DNA of 64,000 nt. Source: Mycobacterium barrassiae (lineage in GTDB: Bacteria > Actinomycetota > Actinomycetes > Mycobacteriales > Mycobacteriaceae). How positions within the stretch are numbered: the stretch's first letter is position 1; every line of letters begins with the position of its first letter. The stretch is taken from NCBI RefSeq assembly GCF_025822765.1, contig NZ_JACKUK010000027.1:311626-375625 (forward strand). Reading direction: 5' to 3'. The notes under the pieces are model-generated. The model did no database searches. It saw only the letters and a list, made by a program, of their open reading frames with translations, and had not been told where the DNA came from. A program made the position numbers and the translations under genes. Shown here in pieces: positions 55,776 through 64,000 of this stretch.

Positions 55776-56231
55776 TCACACGGACGCGAAGGCCTTGCTA
55801 CGCACGAGGGCGCAATCGCCGAAGCGCATCTGTACATGCGTGCCGTTCGGCGAAGGGGAAATGGTGGTGTCATCCGCGAGTGCCCGCATCAATGGGATAC
55901 CGCGGCCCCGGGTGTTCGGTTGGGCGGCGGAATCCACATGTCGCCAGGTCCCATGGTCGAACACATCGACGACCAGAGAGCGGTTGGCCTCGTCGAAATG
56001 GACGTTGAGCCCCATCGTCCCCCGCTTTCCGCGGTAGGCGAACTCGGCGGCGTTGGTCAATGCTTCGTTCACCGCAAGCAGGATGTCGTTGAGCTTGTCA
56101 ACGTCGAGCGTGACGTGCGATCGCAGCCACTGAGAGAGTTCGTGCCGTAACCGGGCCACGGAATGCGCATCCGCCGCATCGATACGGGCGAAGTCAGCAT
56201 CCACGTCGTCGGAGAAAGGCTGGTCGGTCAT
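55776..56231 (-). CDS. RsbW-like anti-sigma factor / ATP-binding protein
   Basis: A 151-residue GHKL-type ATPase of the RsbW/SpoIIAB family. It has NEALTNAAEFAYRG (N-box, about 54-67) and GRGIPLMRALADD (G-box-like, about 109-121). Such proteins bind and inhibit a sigma factor or phosphorylate a STAS antagonist. Its neighbour 33 bp upstream is a STAS antagonist, making a partner-switching pair. No sigma factor lies in the window, so the target is unknown. Confidence 0.9.
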   Translation of the reverse strand: MTDQPFSDDVDADFARIDAADAHSVARLRHELSQWLRSHVTLDVDKLNDILLAVNEALTNAAEFAYRGKRGTMGLNVHFDEANRSLVVDVFDHGTWRHVDSAAQPNTRGRGIPLMRALADDTTISPSPNGTHVQMRFGDCALVRSKAFASV

Positions 56232-56263
56232 GGTGCCCGTTGGATACCCCTAAGGGCCAAGGC

Positions 56264-56611
56264 TCATGCAGTGAGGTTCTCCACAGCCTCATCCAGTGAC
56301 GAGAACAGGTCGATCAGATCCGCGATCCCCGTGATCTTCAGCGGCCGACTGGTCGCCGATCCTTCGGCGACGACGGCGAACCGGGTCTCCGTCCCGCCCG
56401 TCTGGTTATGCGCCTCCATCAGCACCTGCATGCCGGCCGACCCCAGGAATTCGACGTCGGTGAGGTCGACGATCAACCCGGCGGGGTTCTGGCTCAACGC
56501 GGACTGAACGGCGTCCCTCAGCTGGGGCGCCGTGAGCATGTCGAGTTCTCCGGACGCGGAAACGACCGCGACACGATCGACCCACTTCTCACTACAAAGC
56601 TGCTCGTCCAA
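56264..56611 (-). CDS. STAS-domain anti-sigma factor antagonist
   Basis: A 115-residue STAS protein (RsbV/SpoIIAA type). The conserved DVEFLGSAGMQVL (about 53-65) contains the serine phosphorylated by the cognate kinase. It begins with TTG, preceded by AGGTGAGG. Followed by the anti-sigma gene on the same strand. Confidence 0.9.
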   Translation of the reverse strand: MDEQLCSEKWVDRVAVVSASGELDMLTAPQLRDAVQSALSQNPAGLIVDLTDVEFLGSAGMQVLMEAHNQTGGTETRFAVVAEGSATSRPLKITGIADLIDLFSSLDEAVENLTA

Positions 56612-56816
56612 GCCTCACCTCTTGTTAAGCGACCGGCTCGCGGTCATGGCTAATATCGCAAGGCTGCAGTCTGAACCCGCGCAACAGGCTAGCGAGTTCA
56701 TCACACCCTTGCATGGGGCGATACTGCTTGTCCTGATCAGGGCATCAGGATATAGGACGGGCCGCACAGGTACCGCATTCCCCTCCTGTAGCCGTGTTGA
56801 GCAGGCAACTTGCCGC

Positions 56817-57365
56817 CTAGGCATCAGAGGCTTCAGAGTCGTCAGAGCCGTCAGAGTCGTCGGACCGCGGCGCGCCTGCCACCCTACGCTCGCCGCCATT
56901 GCGGTCCTGCCAGAGCCGATACACATCGACGGCGTCCTCGCGCGGCTCGTAGCGCATCGGAAGGCGGCGCTGCTCCCACGACTTTGCGAACTCCTGGTAG
57001 AAGGTGTCGAGTTCGAAGTACTTGCGGTCGTCCACGTAATGCGGCTCGTATGCCTCACGGGTGGTCAGGAAGACGACCTCGTCCGGCGAGCAGTAGTACA
57101 GCGCACCGAGGCACATCGGGCACGGGTGCGCCAACACGTAGATGGTGGCCCCGACCAGGTGCTCGGTACCGACGCGCCGGCATGCCTCACGGATGGCCAG
57201 GATCTCGGCGTGGGCAGTCGGGTCGGTTGTCTGTGCGACGAGATTCGGGCTCTCGGCGAGGACTTCGCCGTCCCGCACGATGACCGTGGCGAAGGGGCGG
57301 CCGCCGGCCACGACATTGTTTCGGGCGAGCTCTATCGTGCGCTGCACAAAATCGGCCACGACCAC
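56817..57365 (-). CDS. Nucleoside/guanine deaminase-like protein
   Basis: A 182-residue cytidine/deoxycytidylate deaminase superfamily protein. Zinc site motifs TAHAEI (with catalytic Glu) and PCPMC, followed by GALYYCSPDEV. Sequence pattern is closest to guanine deaminase/tRNA-type nucleoside deaminases of bacteria; the substrate is not fixed. Residues 168-182 are an acidic Ser-Asp repeat (SDDSDGSDDSEASDA) encoded by a 9-bp-like repeat. The start is a GTG (57365, or 57359). Confidence 0.85.
   Translation of the reverse strand: MVVADFVQRTIELARNNVVAGGRPFATVIVRDGEVLAESPNLVAQTTDPTAHAEILAIREACRRVGTEHLVGATIYVLAHPCPMCLGALYYCSPDEVVFLTTREAYEPHYVDDRKYFELDTFYQEFAKSWEQRRLPMRYEPREDAVDVYRLWQDRNGGERRVAGAPRSDDSDGSDDSEASDA
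56823..56861. repeat. Short tandem repeat encoding Ser/Asp tail
   Basis: Imperfect repeats based on TCAGAGYCG/TCRGAGTCG encode the acidic tail of the deaminase. Copy number may vary between strains. Confidence 0.5.
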
Positions 57366-57380
57366 CGAATATAGCCAGTA

Positions 57381-58724
57381 TCAGCGCCGCAGATCAGGCG
57401 ACATGCGCTCGCGCAGCGAGTCGTAGATGGGCGGTGACCCGGTGAGATTGGCGACGAGCACCGCGGCGGCGGTCGCGGCGAGCATCGGGATGGCGGCCGA
57501 GGTGGTGGCCGTCATCTCGATGACGATGACGATGCCCGTGACGGGCGCCCGCACCGTCGCCCCGAAGAACGCCGCCATGCCGACGAGCGCCATCGGGATG
57601 GCCAGAGAGGTCGCGCCACCGGGCCACACGGCGTCGAAAGCCCCGACGAACAGCAGTCCCCAGAGCGCGCCGACCGCGAGTAGCGGTGCGAACAGGCCAC
57701 CCGGCACCGCCGCGGCATACGACAACGGGCCTGCGACGAAGCGCACCGCAAGAACTCCGAGGACGACCGGAAGAACGAAGTCCTGCCCGGCGAGGATCAT
57801 CTGCGTCAACGCGTCGCCGCCTCCGACCGCGTGCGGGTAGACGAACATCGCCAGGCCGATGACGGCGCCGATCATGGCCGCTTTCGCGATCGCAGGAATC
57901 CGCCGGATTCGCCCGACATGGTCGAGGAACCACAACAACAGCCGGTTGTACACCGCGCCCAGACATCCGGTGAGCAGACCGAAAACCACGAACAGTGGCA
58001 GCCAGTGGAGAGCGGGCGCCCCGATCACGTCGACGTGGAAGTCCGGATCGTTGCCGAGGAGTACGCGCATACAGCCGACGGCAGCGGCCGCCGCGAACAG
58101 AGTGGCCAGCACTGTCTGCAGGCGGAACGACCTCGTCACCTCTTCCAGGGAGAAGAGCGTGCCCCCGATCGGCGCATTGAATGCGACCGCAAGACCGGCC
58201 CCGCCCACGGCGGTCTGCATCATCCTGACGTCGGCCTCGCTGAGTTTGATCCGCTTCGCCGCTTCGGTGCCGATCGCTGCGCCCATGTGAACGGTCGGGC
58301 CCTCGCGACCGAGGACAAGCCCCGACCCGATCGACAGCACACCACCGATGAACTTCGCGGGCAGGACTGGGAGCAGCGGAGGATCGGCGTTGCCCCGGTA
58401 CACGGCCTCCACGTGCTGTATCCCGCTACCGGCAGCCAGCGGCACCCACCGCACGATCAGGGCTGCGAGCGTCGCCCCCAACGCCGCGACGGCGATGGGC
58501 ACCAGCCACCCCGGTCCCGGCAGCCCATGCGCCCAGTCGACGAGGTCGATGCGCAACCGATCGGCGGTCTCCAGGCACCAGCGGAAGGCGCCGCCGATGA
58601 AGCCGATCGCGACGCCCGCCACGACGGCGGTCACGCAGATGAGCGCCAGTCCGCGGGCGGATTCGCCGGGCGGGTCCGGTTCCGGGTCCGGTGCTGGGTC
58701 GTTCACGGCAGCGGAATCGGGCAT
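57381..58724 (-). CDS. ClC-family chloride channel/transporter
   Basis: A 447-residue ClC protein. Selectivity motifs GSGIQ, GREGPTVHMG (with the gating glutamate of GREGP) and a late GGLFAPLL segment. About ten or more helices. ClC proteins exchange chloride for protons or conduct chloride, or transport fluoride in some clades. I start it at MPDSAAVN (58724), as the frame is open far upstream without homology; no good ribosome-binding site is visible, so this is tentative. Confidence 0.92.
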   Translation of the reverse strand: MPDSAAVNDPAPDPEPDPPGESARGLALICVTAVVAGVAIGFIGGAFRWCLETADRLRIDLVDWAHGLPGPGWLVPIAVAALGATLAALIVRWVPLAAGSGIQHVEAVYRGNADPPLLPVLPAKFIGGVLSIGSGLVLGREGPTVHMGAAIGTEAAKRIKLSEADVRMMQTAVGGAGLAVAFNAPIGGTLFSLEEVTRSFRLQTVLATLFAAAAAVGCMRVLLGNDPDFHVDVIGAPALHWLPLFVVFGLLTGCLGAVYNRLLLWFLDHVGRIRRIPAIAKAAMIGAVIGLAMFVYPHAVGGGDALTQMILAGQDFVLPVVLGVLAVRFVAGPLSYAAAVPGGLFAPLLAVGALWGLLFVGAFDAVWPGGATSLAIPMALVGMAAFFGATVRAPVTGIVIVIEMTATTSAAIPMLAATAAAVLVANLTGSPPIYDSLRERMSPDLRR

Positions 58725-58910
58725 GGCGTTAGAAAGGGGGAAGGTGCGTGGCCGTCGGTGGTGCGAATGTGCACGACCGGCATCCTCCTTCGGGGGTGGA
58801 CCGCAGCGACAAGTGCTCAGTCTCGCAGATCGCGACGCGCCTCGTTGGCACGCCGCGGACCTTCGTTGCGCCCTATGGTGATGCTCAGACTCCGAACGAC
58901 GGGATGAGCG

Positions 58911-60146
58911 ATGGCGGCAAGAGCGTTCAGACGGTGCAGGCTTCTCGCGGTGGTGGCGGTACTCGTGTTGGTCGCCGGATGCGGACAGGATTCGACGTCG
59001 CAGAGCACGTCGACGAGCGCGCGAGCGGACAACGGGTTGGACGCCGGAGTCGTGCAGCGGCTCAACGATACGATCAACAAGACGATGGACGAAACGTCGA
59101 TCCCCGGTGCGATCGTGGGCATCTGGGGTCCCGACGGGGATTTCGTGCAGACGTTCGGCGTCGCCGACCAGGCCGGCGGGGAACCGATGAAGACGGACTT
59201 CTACCACCGGATCGGTAGTCAGACAAAGACATTCACCGTGACGGGCGTGCTGCAGCTGGCAGATCAGGGCAAGCTCGGGCTCGACGATCCCATCTCGAAA
59301 TTCGTCGACGGCGTCCCCGAGGGCGACACGATCACACTGAGGCAGCTCGCGCGCATGCAGAGCGGGCTGCCTAACTACTCCTCGACGAGCGCCTTCCAGC
59401 AGGCGTTCTTCGAGGACCCGTTCCAGAACTTCACGCCGCAACAGCTGCTCGACTACGCATTCGCCGAACCGATGGAGTTCCCGCCCGGCGAGGGCTTCCT
59501 GTACTGCAACACCAACACCGTTCTGCTCGGCCTGGTCGTGGAGAAGGTCAGCGGGCAATCGCTGCCGGATTACATCCGCGAGCACATCTCTCAGCCGTTG
59601 GATATGGGGCACACCAGCTTTCCGACGACCAACGCGTTCCCGAAGCCGCACGCGCAGGGTTACACCACGCAGGACGCCGACAATGCGGTGACGACGGCCA
59701 CCGACTGGAATCCGTCATGGGGGTGGGCCGCAGGCGCGATGATCTCCACCCTCGAGGACATGCACATCTGGGTGCCTGCACTGGCGACCGGAAAGCTTTT
59801 GACGCCGGAGATGCAGGCGCAGCGGCTGCAGACCGTCACTCCCCCAGGCACGCCGCCCGGCGACGGCTACGGGGTGGGAATCTTCAACCTCGGCGGCTGG
59901 ATCGGACACAACGGCAGCCTGCCCGGCTACCAGACCGTCGGTGTATACCTCCCGGAAAAGCAAACGACGCTAGTGATTTTCACCAACACCGACATCGAAT
60001 ATCAGGACCAGGAACCGAGCACTCTGCTGGCCAAGGCGATCACCGAGATCATCACTCCGGACAACGTCTACACAATGGGCGAGGCGGTTCAGCCGCCCGA
60101 TGTGACGCCACCGCCGTCCGCGCCGACGACCACCAAGCCGCGGTGA
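58911..60146 (+). CDS. Beta-lactamase-fold serine hydrolase lipoprotein
   Basis: A 411-residue secreted lipoprotein: lipobox LVAGC (lipid Cys at residue 24), then a beta-lactamase/D-alanyl-D-alanine carboxypeptidase-like domain. The SxxK motif is GSQTKTF, the YxN motif YCNTN, and a third motif GHNGSLPGY is present. It probably cleaves peptides or esters in the envelope; true beta-lactamase activity is not implied. C-terminal tail is Pro/Thr-rich. Confidence 0.9.
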   Translation: MAARAFRRCRLLAVVAVLVLVAGCGQDSTSQSTSTSARADNGLDAGVVQRLNDTINKTMDETSIPGAIVGIWGPDGDFVQTFGVADQAGGEPMKTDFYHRIGSQTKTFTVTGVLQLADQGKLGLDDPISKFVDGVPEGDTITLRQLARMQSGLPNYSSTSAFQQAFFEDPFQNFTPQQLLDYAFAEPMEFPPGEGFLYCNTNTVLLGLVVEKVSGQSLPDYIREHISQPLDMGHTSFPTTNAFPKPHAQGYTTQDADNAVTTATDWNPSWGWAAGAMISTLEDMHIWVPALATGKLLTPEMQAQRLQTVTPPGTPPGDGYGVGIFNLGGWIGHNGSLPGYQTVGVYLPEKQTTLVIFTNTDIEYQDQEPSTLLAKAITEIITPDNVYTMGEAVQPPDVTPPPSAPTTTKPR

Positions 60147-60204
60147 TCGTCGGCTGACTGGCGCTCCAAGAAATTTCCAAGAGCCGCGCGCGAATCTGCT
60201 GTCA

Positions 60205-60245
60205 GCAGGTGCGGGGACCTTACCCGACGAGGCCCCCGCACTTGC
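60205..60245 (+). terminator. Hairpin terminator after the beta-lactamase-fold gene
   Basis: GCAGGTGCGGGG (60205-60216) pairs with CCCCGCACTTGC (60234-60245), one mismatch. It lies between this gene and the converging 60250 gene. Confidence 0.7.
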
Positions 60246-60249
60246 TTCC

Positions 60250-61233
60250 TCACTCCTCGACCGACCCCACCGCTTCGGCCGCATCATCGGCGCCCGCGGG
60301 GCCGTCCGGTGTGCTGGCGACGAGCAGCCAGACGAGTGTCGCCAGCCCTGTGAAGATGCCCTGGACCGTCAGCAGGAACGCGATGTACTCGTGCCAGCGG
60401 GACAGCACGTCGCCGCATCCCTGGCCATCCCACGGAAGGGTGGAGAGCGTCGCGACCAACGCGGCCGCCAGCACCGTCACCGTGGCTGCGGTCGCTGCGC
60501 GCTGGCCGGCGTCGGTCAGCGTCCGGCGGAAGTAGTTGAACTCGACGCCGAGCGCCAGCAACAGGACGGGTATCACTTCCGCCACCAGCTGGAAGAACAC
60601 CGGGCTGATCGCACCCTGACAGAGTTGCGAGAGCACCGACATCTGTTCTGACTCCGAGAGATTCGCGATCTCGGCCTCGAGCGCCGGGCCCAGCGTCCGA
60701 ATCGTGTCGATGTCGAAGAGGTCGACGTAGGCAGTCGCCGCCAGGTAACAAAGCCAGGTTCCGATGACCAGCGGGACGATTGCCCGCACCCGGGACCAGT
60801 CGACGAGCAACCTCAGCCGTCGCTCGCTGTTGACCAGGGTGAGCGGGTCGGCATTCAGCGATGCGGCGATGGTGAAACCCATTGCGGCGGCGTAGACAGT
60901 CGCGGTCACCACGTCCACGCCGATCGAATCCAGGGAGATGAGTCGGAACCCGTCGATACCGATCAGGATGGCGACGCCCGTCCACCACCAACCCCAAAGC
61001 CGCGGCGCATCACCGTCCGCCCGCGTGATCGCACGCTTCATCAAGCCGACGAGGGTGAGCACGGCGGCGTCGACGACGATCACCGCGATCCGCCATGCCA
61101 TCTCTTGGCGGGAGCCGGTGGACGGAAACAGCTGTGACACGACCTGCTCGCTGTAGGAGAACGCGAACACCATGAGGAAGACGACGCCGAAGACCGCGCG
61201 ATCTGCCCGCGGAGGTGAGATTGCTTCAGACAC
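60250..61233 (-). CDS. Polytopic membrane protein, downstream paralogue
   Basis: A 327-residue protein with about eight hydrophobic helices and conserved landmarks FSYSEQ, LVIGTWLCYLAAT and VEFNYFRRTL. It is a paralogue of the gene 61226-62218 along its whole length. GTG start at 61233, overlapping the upstream stop by 8 bp. Function unknown; no Pfam match recognised. Confidence 0.82.
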   Translation of the reverse strand: MSEAISPPRADRAVFGVVFLMVFAFSYSEQVVSQLFPSTGSRQEMAWRIAVIVVDAAVLTLVGLMKRAITRADGDAPRLWGWWWTGVAILIGIDGFRLISLDSIGVDVVTATVYAAAMGFTIAASLNADPLTLVNSERRLRLLVDWSRVRAIVPLVIGTWLCYLAATAYVDLFDIDTIRTLGPALEAEIANLSESEQMSVLSQLCQGAISPVFFQLVAEVIPVLLLALGVEFNYFRRTLTDAGQRAATAATVTVLAAALVATLSTLPWDGQGCGDVLSRWHEYIAFLLTVQGIFTGLATLVWLLVASTPDGPAGADDAAEAVGSVEE

Positions 61234-62218
61234 TGTCGACTCCCGAGGTGTTGCGTCGGTCTGGGTCGCTCACCACAAGCACCCACACGAGCGTCGCCAG
61301 GCCCGTGGCGACGCCCTGCACGGCGATCACGAACGTCAGGTATTCATGCCAATAACCCAGCACTTCACCGCAACCGCTGCCGCCCCACGGCAGTGTGGAG
61401 ATCGCCAGCGCCAGCCCGGTCGACATGACGGTCACGGTGGCAGCAGCGGCAGCGCGTTGGACGGGCTCGGCCAGCGTGCGCCGGAAGTAGTTGAACTCCA
61501 CGCCAAGTGTGAGCAGCAGCAATGGGATCACCTTGACGACCTGCTGGAAGAACGCCGGGCTCACCGCCCCCTCGCACAGGGTCGCGTTGGCGCCGAGCTG
61601 TTCCTCCAATGGCATGGCCGCGACTTCGGCCGCAATCTCGGGATCGAGGATCCGCACGGTGTCGAGATCGAAGAAATCGTCGAAGGCGGTGGAGGCGAGA
61701 TAAAGGACGAAGGTTCCGATGACAAGCGGAACCACCGCGCGAACGCGCTCCCAATCGGCCGGCGCCGCGGCGCGCCACTCCTTGCCGAACAACACCAGCG
61801 GAGAGACGTTGAGCGACAACGCCATCAGGACTCCCATCAGGCAGGCCATCCCGACGGACATCGCGATGTCGAGCCACAGCGGGTGCTCGTCCGGAAGGAG
61901 AATCAGTAACACGTCGAGGACGACCACAGTGGCGAACGCGATCCACCATGGGCGCCACAGCCGTTGGACCCCACCGTCGGCTTGCGCAATCTCACGCTTG
62001 AGCAGACCGACCACGGCGAGCACGGCCGCGTCGAGTCCGACCAGCCCGACGATCCAACCGAGCACGTGGTCGTTGCCGGTCGCATCGAGCACCGCGAACA
62101 CGATGTCTTCGCTGTAGGAGAAGACGAAGAGCAGAAGGAAGACCACCGCCAGCACGGCGCGGTCGCGGTTATGTCGTGTCAAGAGCGTGCGGAAGACGGT
62201 GTCAGATTTGACCACCAC
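61226..62218 (-). CDS. Polytopic membrane protein, upstream paralogue
   Basis: A 330-residue protein sharing FSYSED, LVIGTFVLYLAST, VEFNYFRRTL and LSTLPWGGSGCGE-type motifs with its downstream paralogue. About eight helices. The start is the GTG at 62218, because GAGGAGGG lies just upstream; an in-frame ATG at 62263 is less likely. Translation of the downstream paralogue is coupled by overlap. Function unknown. Confidence 0.82.
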   Translation of the reverse strand: MVVKSDTVFRTLLTRHNRDRAVLAVVFLLLFVFSYSEDIVFAVLDATGNDHVLGWIVGLVGLDAAVLAVVGLLKREIAQADGGVQRLWRPWWIAFATVVVLDVLLILLPDEHPLWLDIAMSVGMACLMGVLMALSLNVSPLVLFGKEWRAAAPADWERVRAVVPLVIGTFVLYLASTAFDDFFDLDTVRILDPEIAAEVAAMPLEEQLGANATLCEGAVSPAFFQQVVKVIPLLLLTLGVEFNYFRRTLAEPVQRAAAAATVTVMSTGLALAISTLPWGGSGCGEVLGYWHEYLTFVIAVQGVATGLATLVWVLVVSDPDRRNTSGVDSV

Positions 62219-62335
62219 CGCGCCCTCCTCGTGCTCCGCTGGTACTAGGCACTCGCGCCTCATTTGGCACGATCAGGCTAGACCGCGGGGCGGCCGTGCG
62301 GGAGTCAACGCCGCGCGGTCGAGTCCGGACTGACG

Positions 62336-63352
62336 CTAATCCTCTTGATTCGTGGACGTACGAGCGGATTCCGCGCGCTCGCGCTTGATCTTCCGGACGT
62401 AGGCCAGATAGGCCTTCACCGCCGGGATGCCCATATTGGGGTTCACGATGTGCGCGAGGATGCTGATGTTGCGGCTGACGGCCATCATCGCGGTGAAGAG
62501 CGTCATGCGCGCTTTCCGGCTCAGCCCATGCTGATCCCCGTGCTGCCGGTAGTAGGTGGTCTCGTCGCCACTGAAGTTCTTGGCCGGGGCGGCCGTGTAG
62601 TAGAAGAGCGCGACGGATCGCCGCCAACGGCCGTCGGCGATCGGATCGGTGTAACCGTGTACCGACTGGTCATCGGTGCGGAAGATGACGGCCCTACCCC
62701 ACCCCGGCACGGCCGTGTCGACGGCGCGGCCCTCTTGGTCGTAGAACGACAGACAACCGCCGTCCTGCGCCGTCCAGCCCTCGTTCAAGTACACGATGAC
62801 GTTGATGCGTCGGTACAGATTCAAGAAGCGATAGAAGTGGAAGTCGGTGTGCGGCGTGAGGATTCCGCCCGGGCCACTGACGTGTATGCCACCGCCGTAC
62901 AGATAGGGATCCGGGAGCAACTGCTTGATGCCGGTGATCTGTTCGAGCACTCGCAGGAACGGCGGCTCGTTGAGCTCCCGGATGAGGCCTTTATACGGTT
63001 CCGGAATGCGGTCGATTTCAAAGCAGAACCGCTTGTTTCGGATGTAGCCGTCGTCCACTTCGTTCCACAAGGGCCATGAGCTATCCGGAAAGGCGTTGGC
63101 TGCCGAAGGGTCGAGGCGCAGGAGGTCGTCGACCACCAGGTGCGGAAAGGGTTGCGCCGCATGGAATTGGCGGCGTAACTCGGATGCGTTCCGCTCGAGT
63201 TCGGCGATGTTCAGAAGTGACTCTGCGTTCGCTTCCGCGCTTCCCGCAGGCGTCCAACGGTTTACAACAGCCTTACTTGCCCCCGCCCCGTTTGAGTCGG
63301 TCACTCGGCGGCTGCTGACCGACGCGTCGGCCGGTACGGCGGGGGTATTCAT
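62336..63352 (-). CDS. 2-oxoglutarate/Fe(II) oxygenase
   Basis: A 338-residue protein with the 2OG-Fe(II) dioxygenase jelly-roll. The iron facial triad is seen in HTDFHF (HxD) and VHGYTDP (distal His), with RRSVALFYYT carrying the 2-oxoglutarate-binding arginine. Substrate unknown; N-terminus (about 1-55) is a low-complexity Ala/Ser/Asn-rich extension. GAGGAG precedes the ATG. A 26-bp palindrome (63362-63387) lies just upstream, probably an operator. Confidence 0.88.
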   Translation of the reverse strand: MNTPAVPADASVSSRRVTDSNGAGASKAVVNRWTPAGSAEANAESLLNIAELERNASELRRQFHAAQPFPHLVVDDLLRLDPSAANAFPDSSWPLWNEVDDGYIRNKRFCFEIDRIPEPYKGLIRELNEPPFLRVLEQITGIKQLLPDPYLYGGGIHVSGPGGILTPHTDFHFYRFLNLYRRINVIVYLNEGWTAQDGGCLSFYDQEGRAVDTAVPGWGRAVIFRTDDQSVHGYTDPIADGRWRRSVALFYYTAAPAKNFSGDETTYYRQHGDQHGLSRKARMTLFTAMMAVSRNISILAHIVNPNMGIPAVKAYLAYVRKIKRERAESARTSTNQED

Positions 63353-63361
63353 AGCTCCTCT

Positions 63362-63387
63362 AACGGAAGTAAGTATTTACTTTCGTT
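63362..63387. promoter_or_regulatory. Operator-like palindrome upstream of the 2OG oxygenase gene
   Basis: AACGGAAGTAAGT followed by ATTTACTTTCGTT, a 26-bp inverted repeat with 11 of 13 matches per arm. It is AT-rich compared with its surroundings and lies 10 bp upstream of the ATG, so a TetR-type repressor binding site is plausible. The regulator is not in the window. Confidence 0.6.
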
Positions 63388-63546
63388 CTATTGGAGCACG
63401 CTCCCCGGCACGCCGTCAACCCGCAAACGCAGGCTGTAGTGACGCGACGACGCCTAAAACCTTGACCACCGCATGTCGGTCTCGATCGTGCGGCGCATCG
63501 AATTCGGCACACGGACCACGCCGTTCGGCGTGTTTGCGCGTATCTA

Positions 63547-63969
63547 CTACTCGACGACGAAAACCGGGATCTGCCGTTCCGTCTTCGTCTGGTACTCGGC
63601 GTACGGCGGGTACGCCTCCACCGCAAGCTTCCACCAGTGTTCGCGTTCCGCGCCGTGGATTTCCCGTGCGGTCATCGTGGCGACCTTGTCGCCGTCTTGG
63701 ACCGTCACCTCGGGGTTCGCCTTGACGTTGAAGTACCAGAATGGGTGCTCAGGAGCGCCGCCCTTTGACGCCACCATGGCGTATCGGCCGTTCTCCTCGA
63801 CCCGCATCAGCGGCACATAGCGCTTCGCACCGGTCTTGGCGCCGGTCGTGGTGAACAGGACGATCGGACGGTCGAGCACCTGGACACCGTCGGTCGTACC
63901 CTGTTCCAGGATGCGTTCGGTCTGCTCACGGACCCAGTCGGTAGGGCTCAGCTTTGGTTGCTCGGTCAC
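63547..63969 (-). CDS. Deazaflavin (F420)-dependent nitroreductase family protein
   Basis: A 140-residue Ddn/DUF385-family split-barrel protein, recognisable by PIVLFTTTGAKTGAKR and APEHPFWYFNVKANPEVTV. Family members bind F420 and reduce diverse substrates; the M. tuberculosis Ddn activates nitroimidazole prodrugs. Start is the GTG at 63969 with GAAGG upstream; a TTG at 63981 is in frame, and the frame continues to the window edge without an intervening stop. Confidence 0.9.
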   Translation of the reverse strand: MTEQPKLSPTDWVREQTERILEQGTTDGVQVLDRPIVLFTTTGAKTGAKRYVPLMRVEENGRYAMVASKGGAPEHPFWYFNVKANPEVTVQDGDKVATMTAREIHGAEREHWWKLAVEAYPPYAEYQTKTERQIPVFVVE

Positions 63970-64000
63970 GAAACCCTTCAACGCGCCGGCCGGACGCCTC

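Overview
The window is a high-GC, gene-dense chromosomal stretch from a mycobacterium, most likely a fast-growing Mycolicibacterium. Evidence: mycothiol conjugate amidase (mca), an EmbR/PknH pair, a DesA2-type desaturase, LpqV, an F420 (Ddn-type) nitroreductase-like protein, DUF732/DUF4245/DUF4307 proteins, a KstR box, and many leaderless genes (a TANNNT-like -10 followed 6-7 nt later by ATG/GTG). From recall, gene order follows M. tuberculosis Rv1101c down to about Rv1057, read backwards and interrupted by accessory genes. I see no tRNA, rRNA, CRISPR array, prophage or insertion sequence.

Layout. 1-7.4 kb: partial AI-2E transporter, dienelactone hydrolase, DUF4245, central carbon enzymes glpX and fumC, and a large LuxR-type ATPase regulator. 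7.4-12.8 kb: a small membrane gene, phoH2 preceded by an overlapping 44-codon ORF (candidate phoAT antitoxin), desA2, a long-form glyA and a DUF885 protein. 12.8-18.2 kb: coaA, two tandem paralogous small membrane proteins, a polytopic membrane protein, a short-chain Z-prenyl diphosphate synthase, trhA and an NTF2-fold protein. 18.2-29.4 kb: the mca operon, DUF4307, greA, a GPP34 protein, then sulfur-amino-acid genes metB and cbs around a cluster of proline-rich membrane proteins, and lipU. 29.6-37.4 kb: SGNH hydrolase, fadA3, a frameshifted DUF559-type gene between two related palindromes, a Bax-inhibitor-1 protein, echA9-echA8 and a membrane alpha/beta hydrolase.

37.4-47 kb: a rhodanese/cysteine dioxygenase operon headed by a 15-residue polycysteine leaderless peptide, lpqV, two patatins, a secreted HAD phosphatase, a zinc alcohol dehydrogenase, a KstR-box dehydrogenase and the embR-pknH pair. 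47-55.3 kb: a DUF732 protein, an Ltp1-type thiolase, two convergent paralogous secreted peptides, dctA facing an alpha/beta hydrolase-histidine kinase-response regulator operon, and an Rv1057-like beta-propeller. 55.8-64 kb: an anti-sigma/STAS partner-switching pair, a deaminase, a ClC channel, a beta-lactamase-fold lipoprotein, two tandem paralogous membrane proteins, a 2OG-Fe(II) oxygenase with an operator-like palindrome, and a Ddn-family protein.

The strongest non-coding signals are three copies of a 53-bp intergenic palindrome with identical 20/13/20 architecture, two other palindrome families at gene ends, and more than fifteen leaderless promoter candidates. The most interesting regulatory element is the polycysteine leader before the cysteine dioxygenase/rhodanese genes, which suggests cysteine-responsive attenuation of cysteine breakdown.
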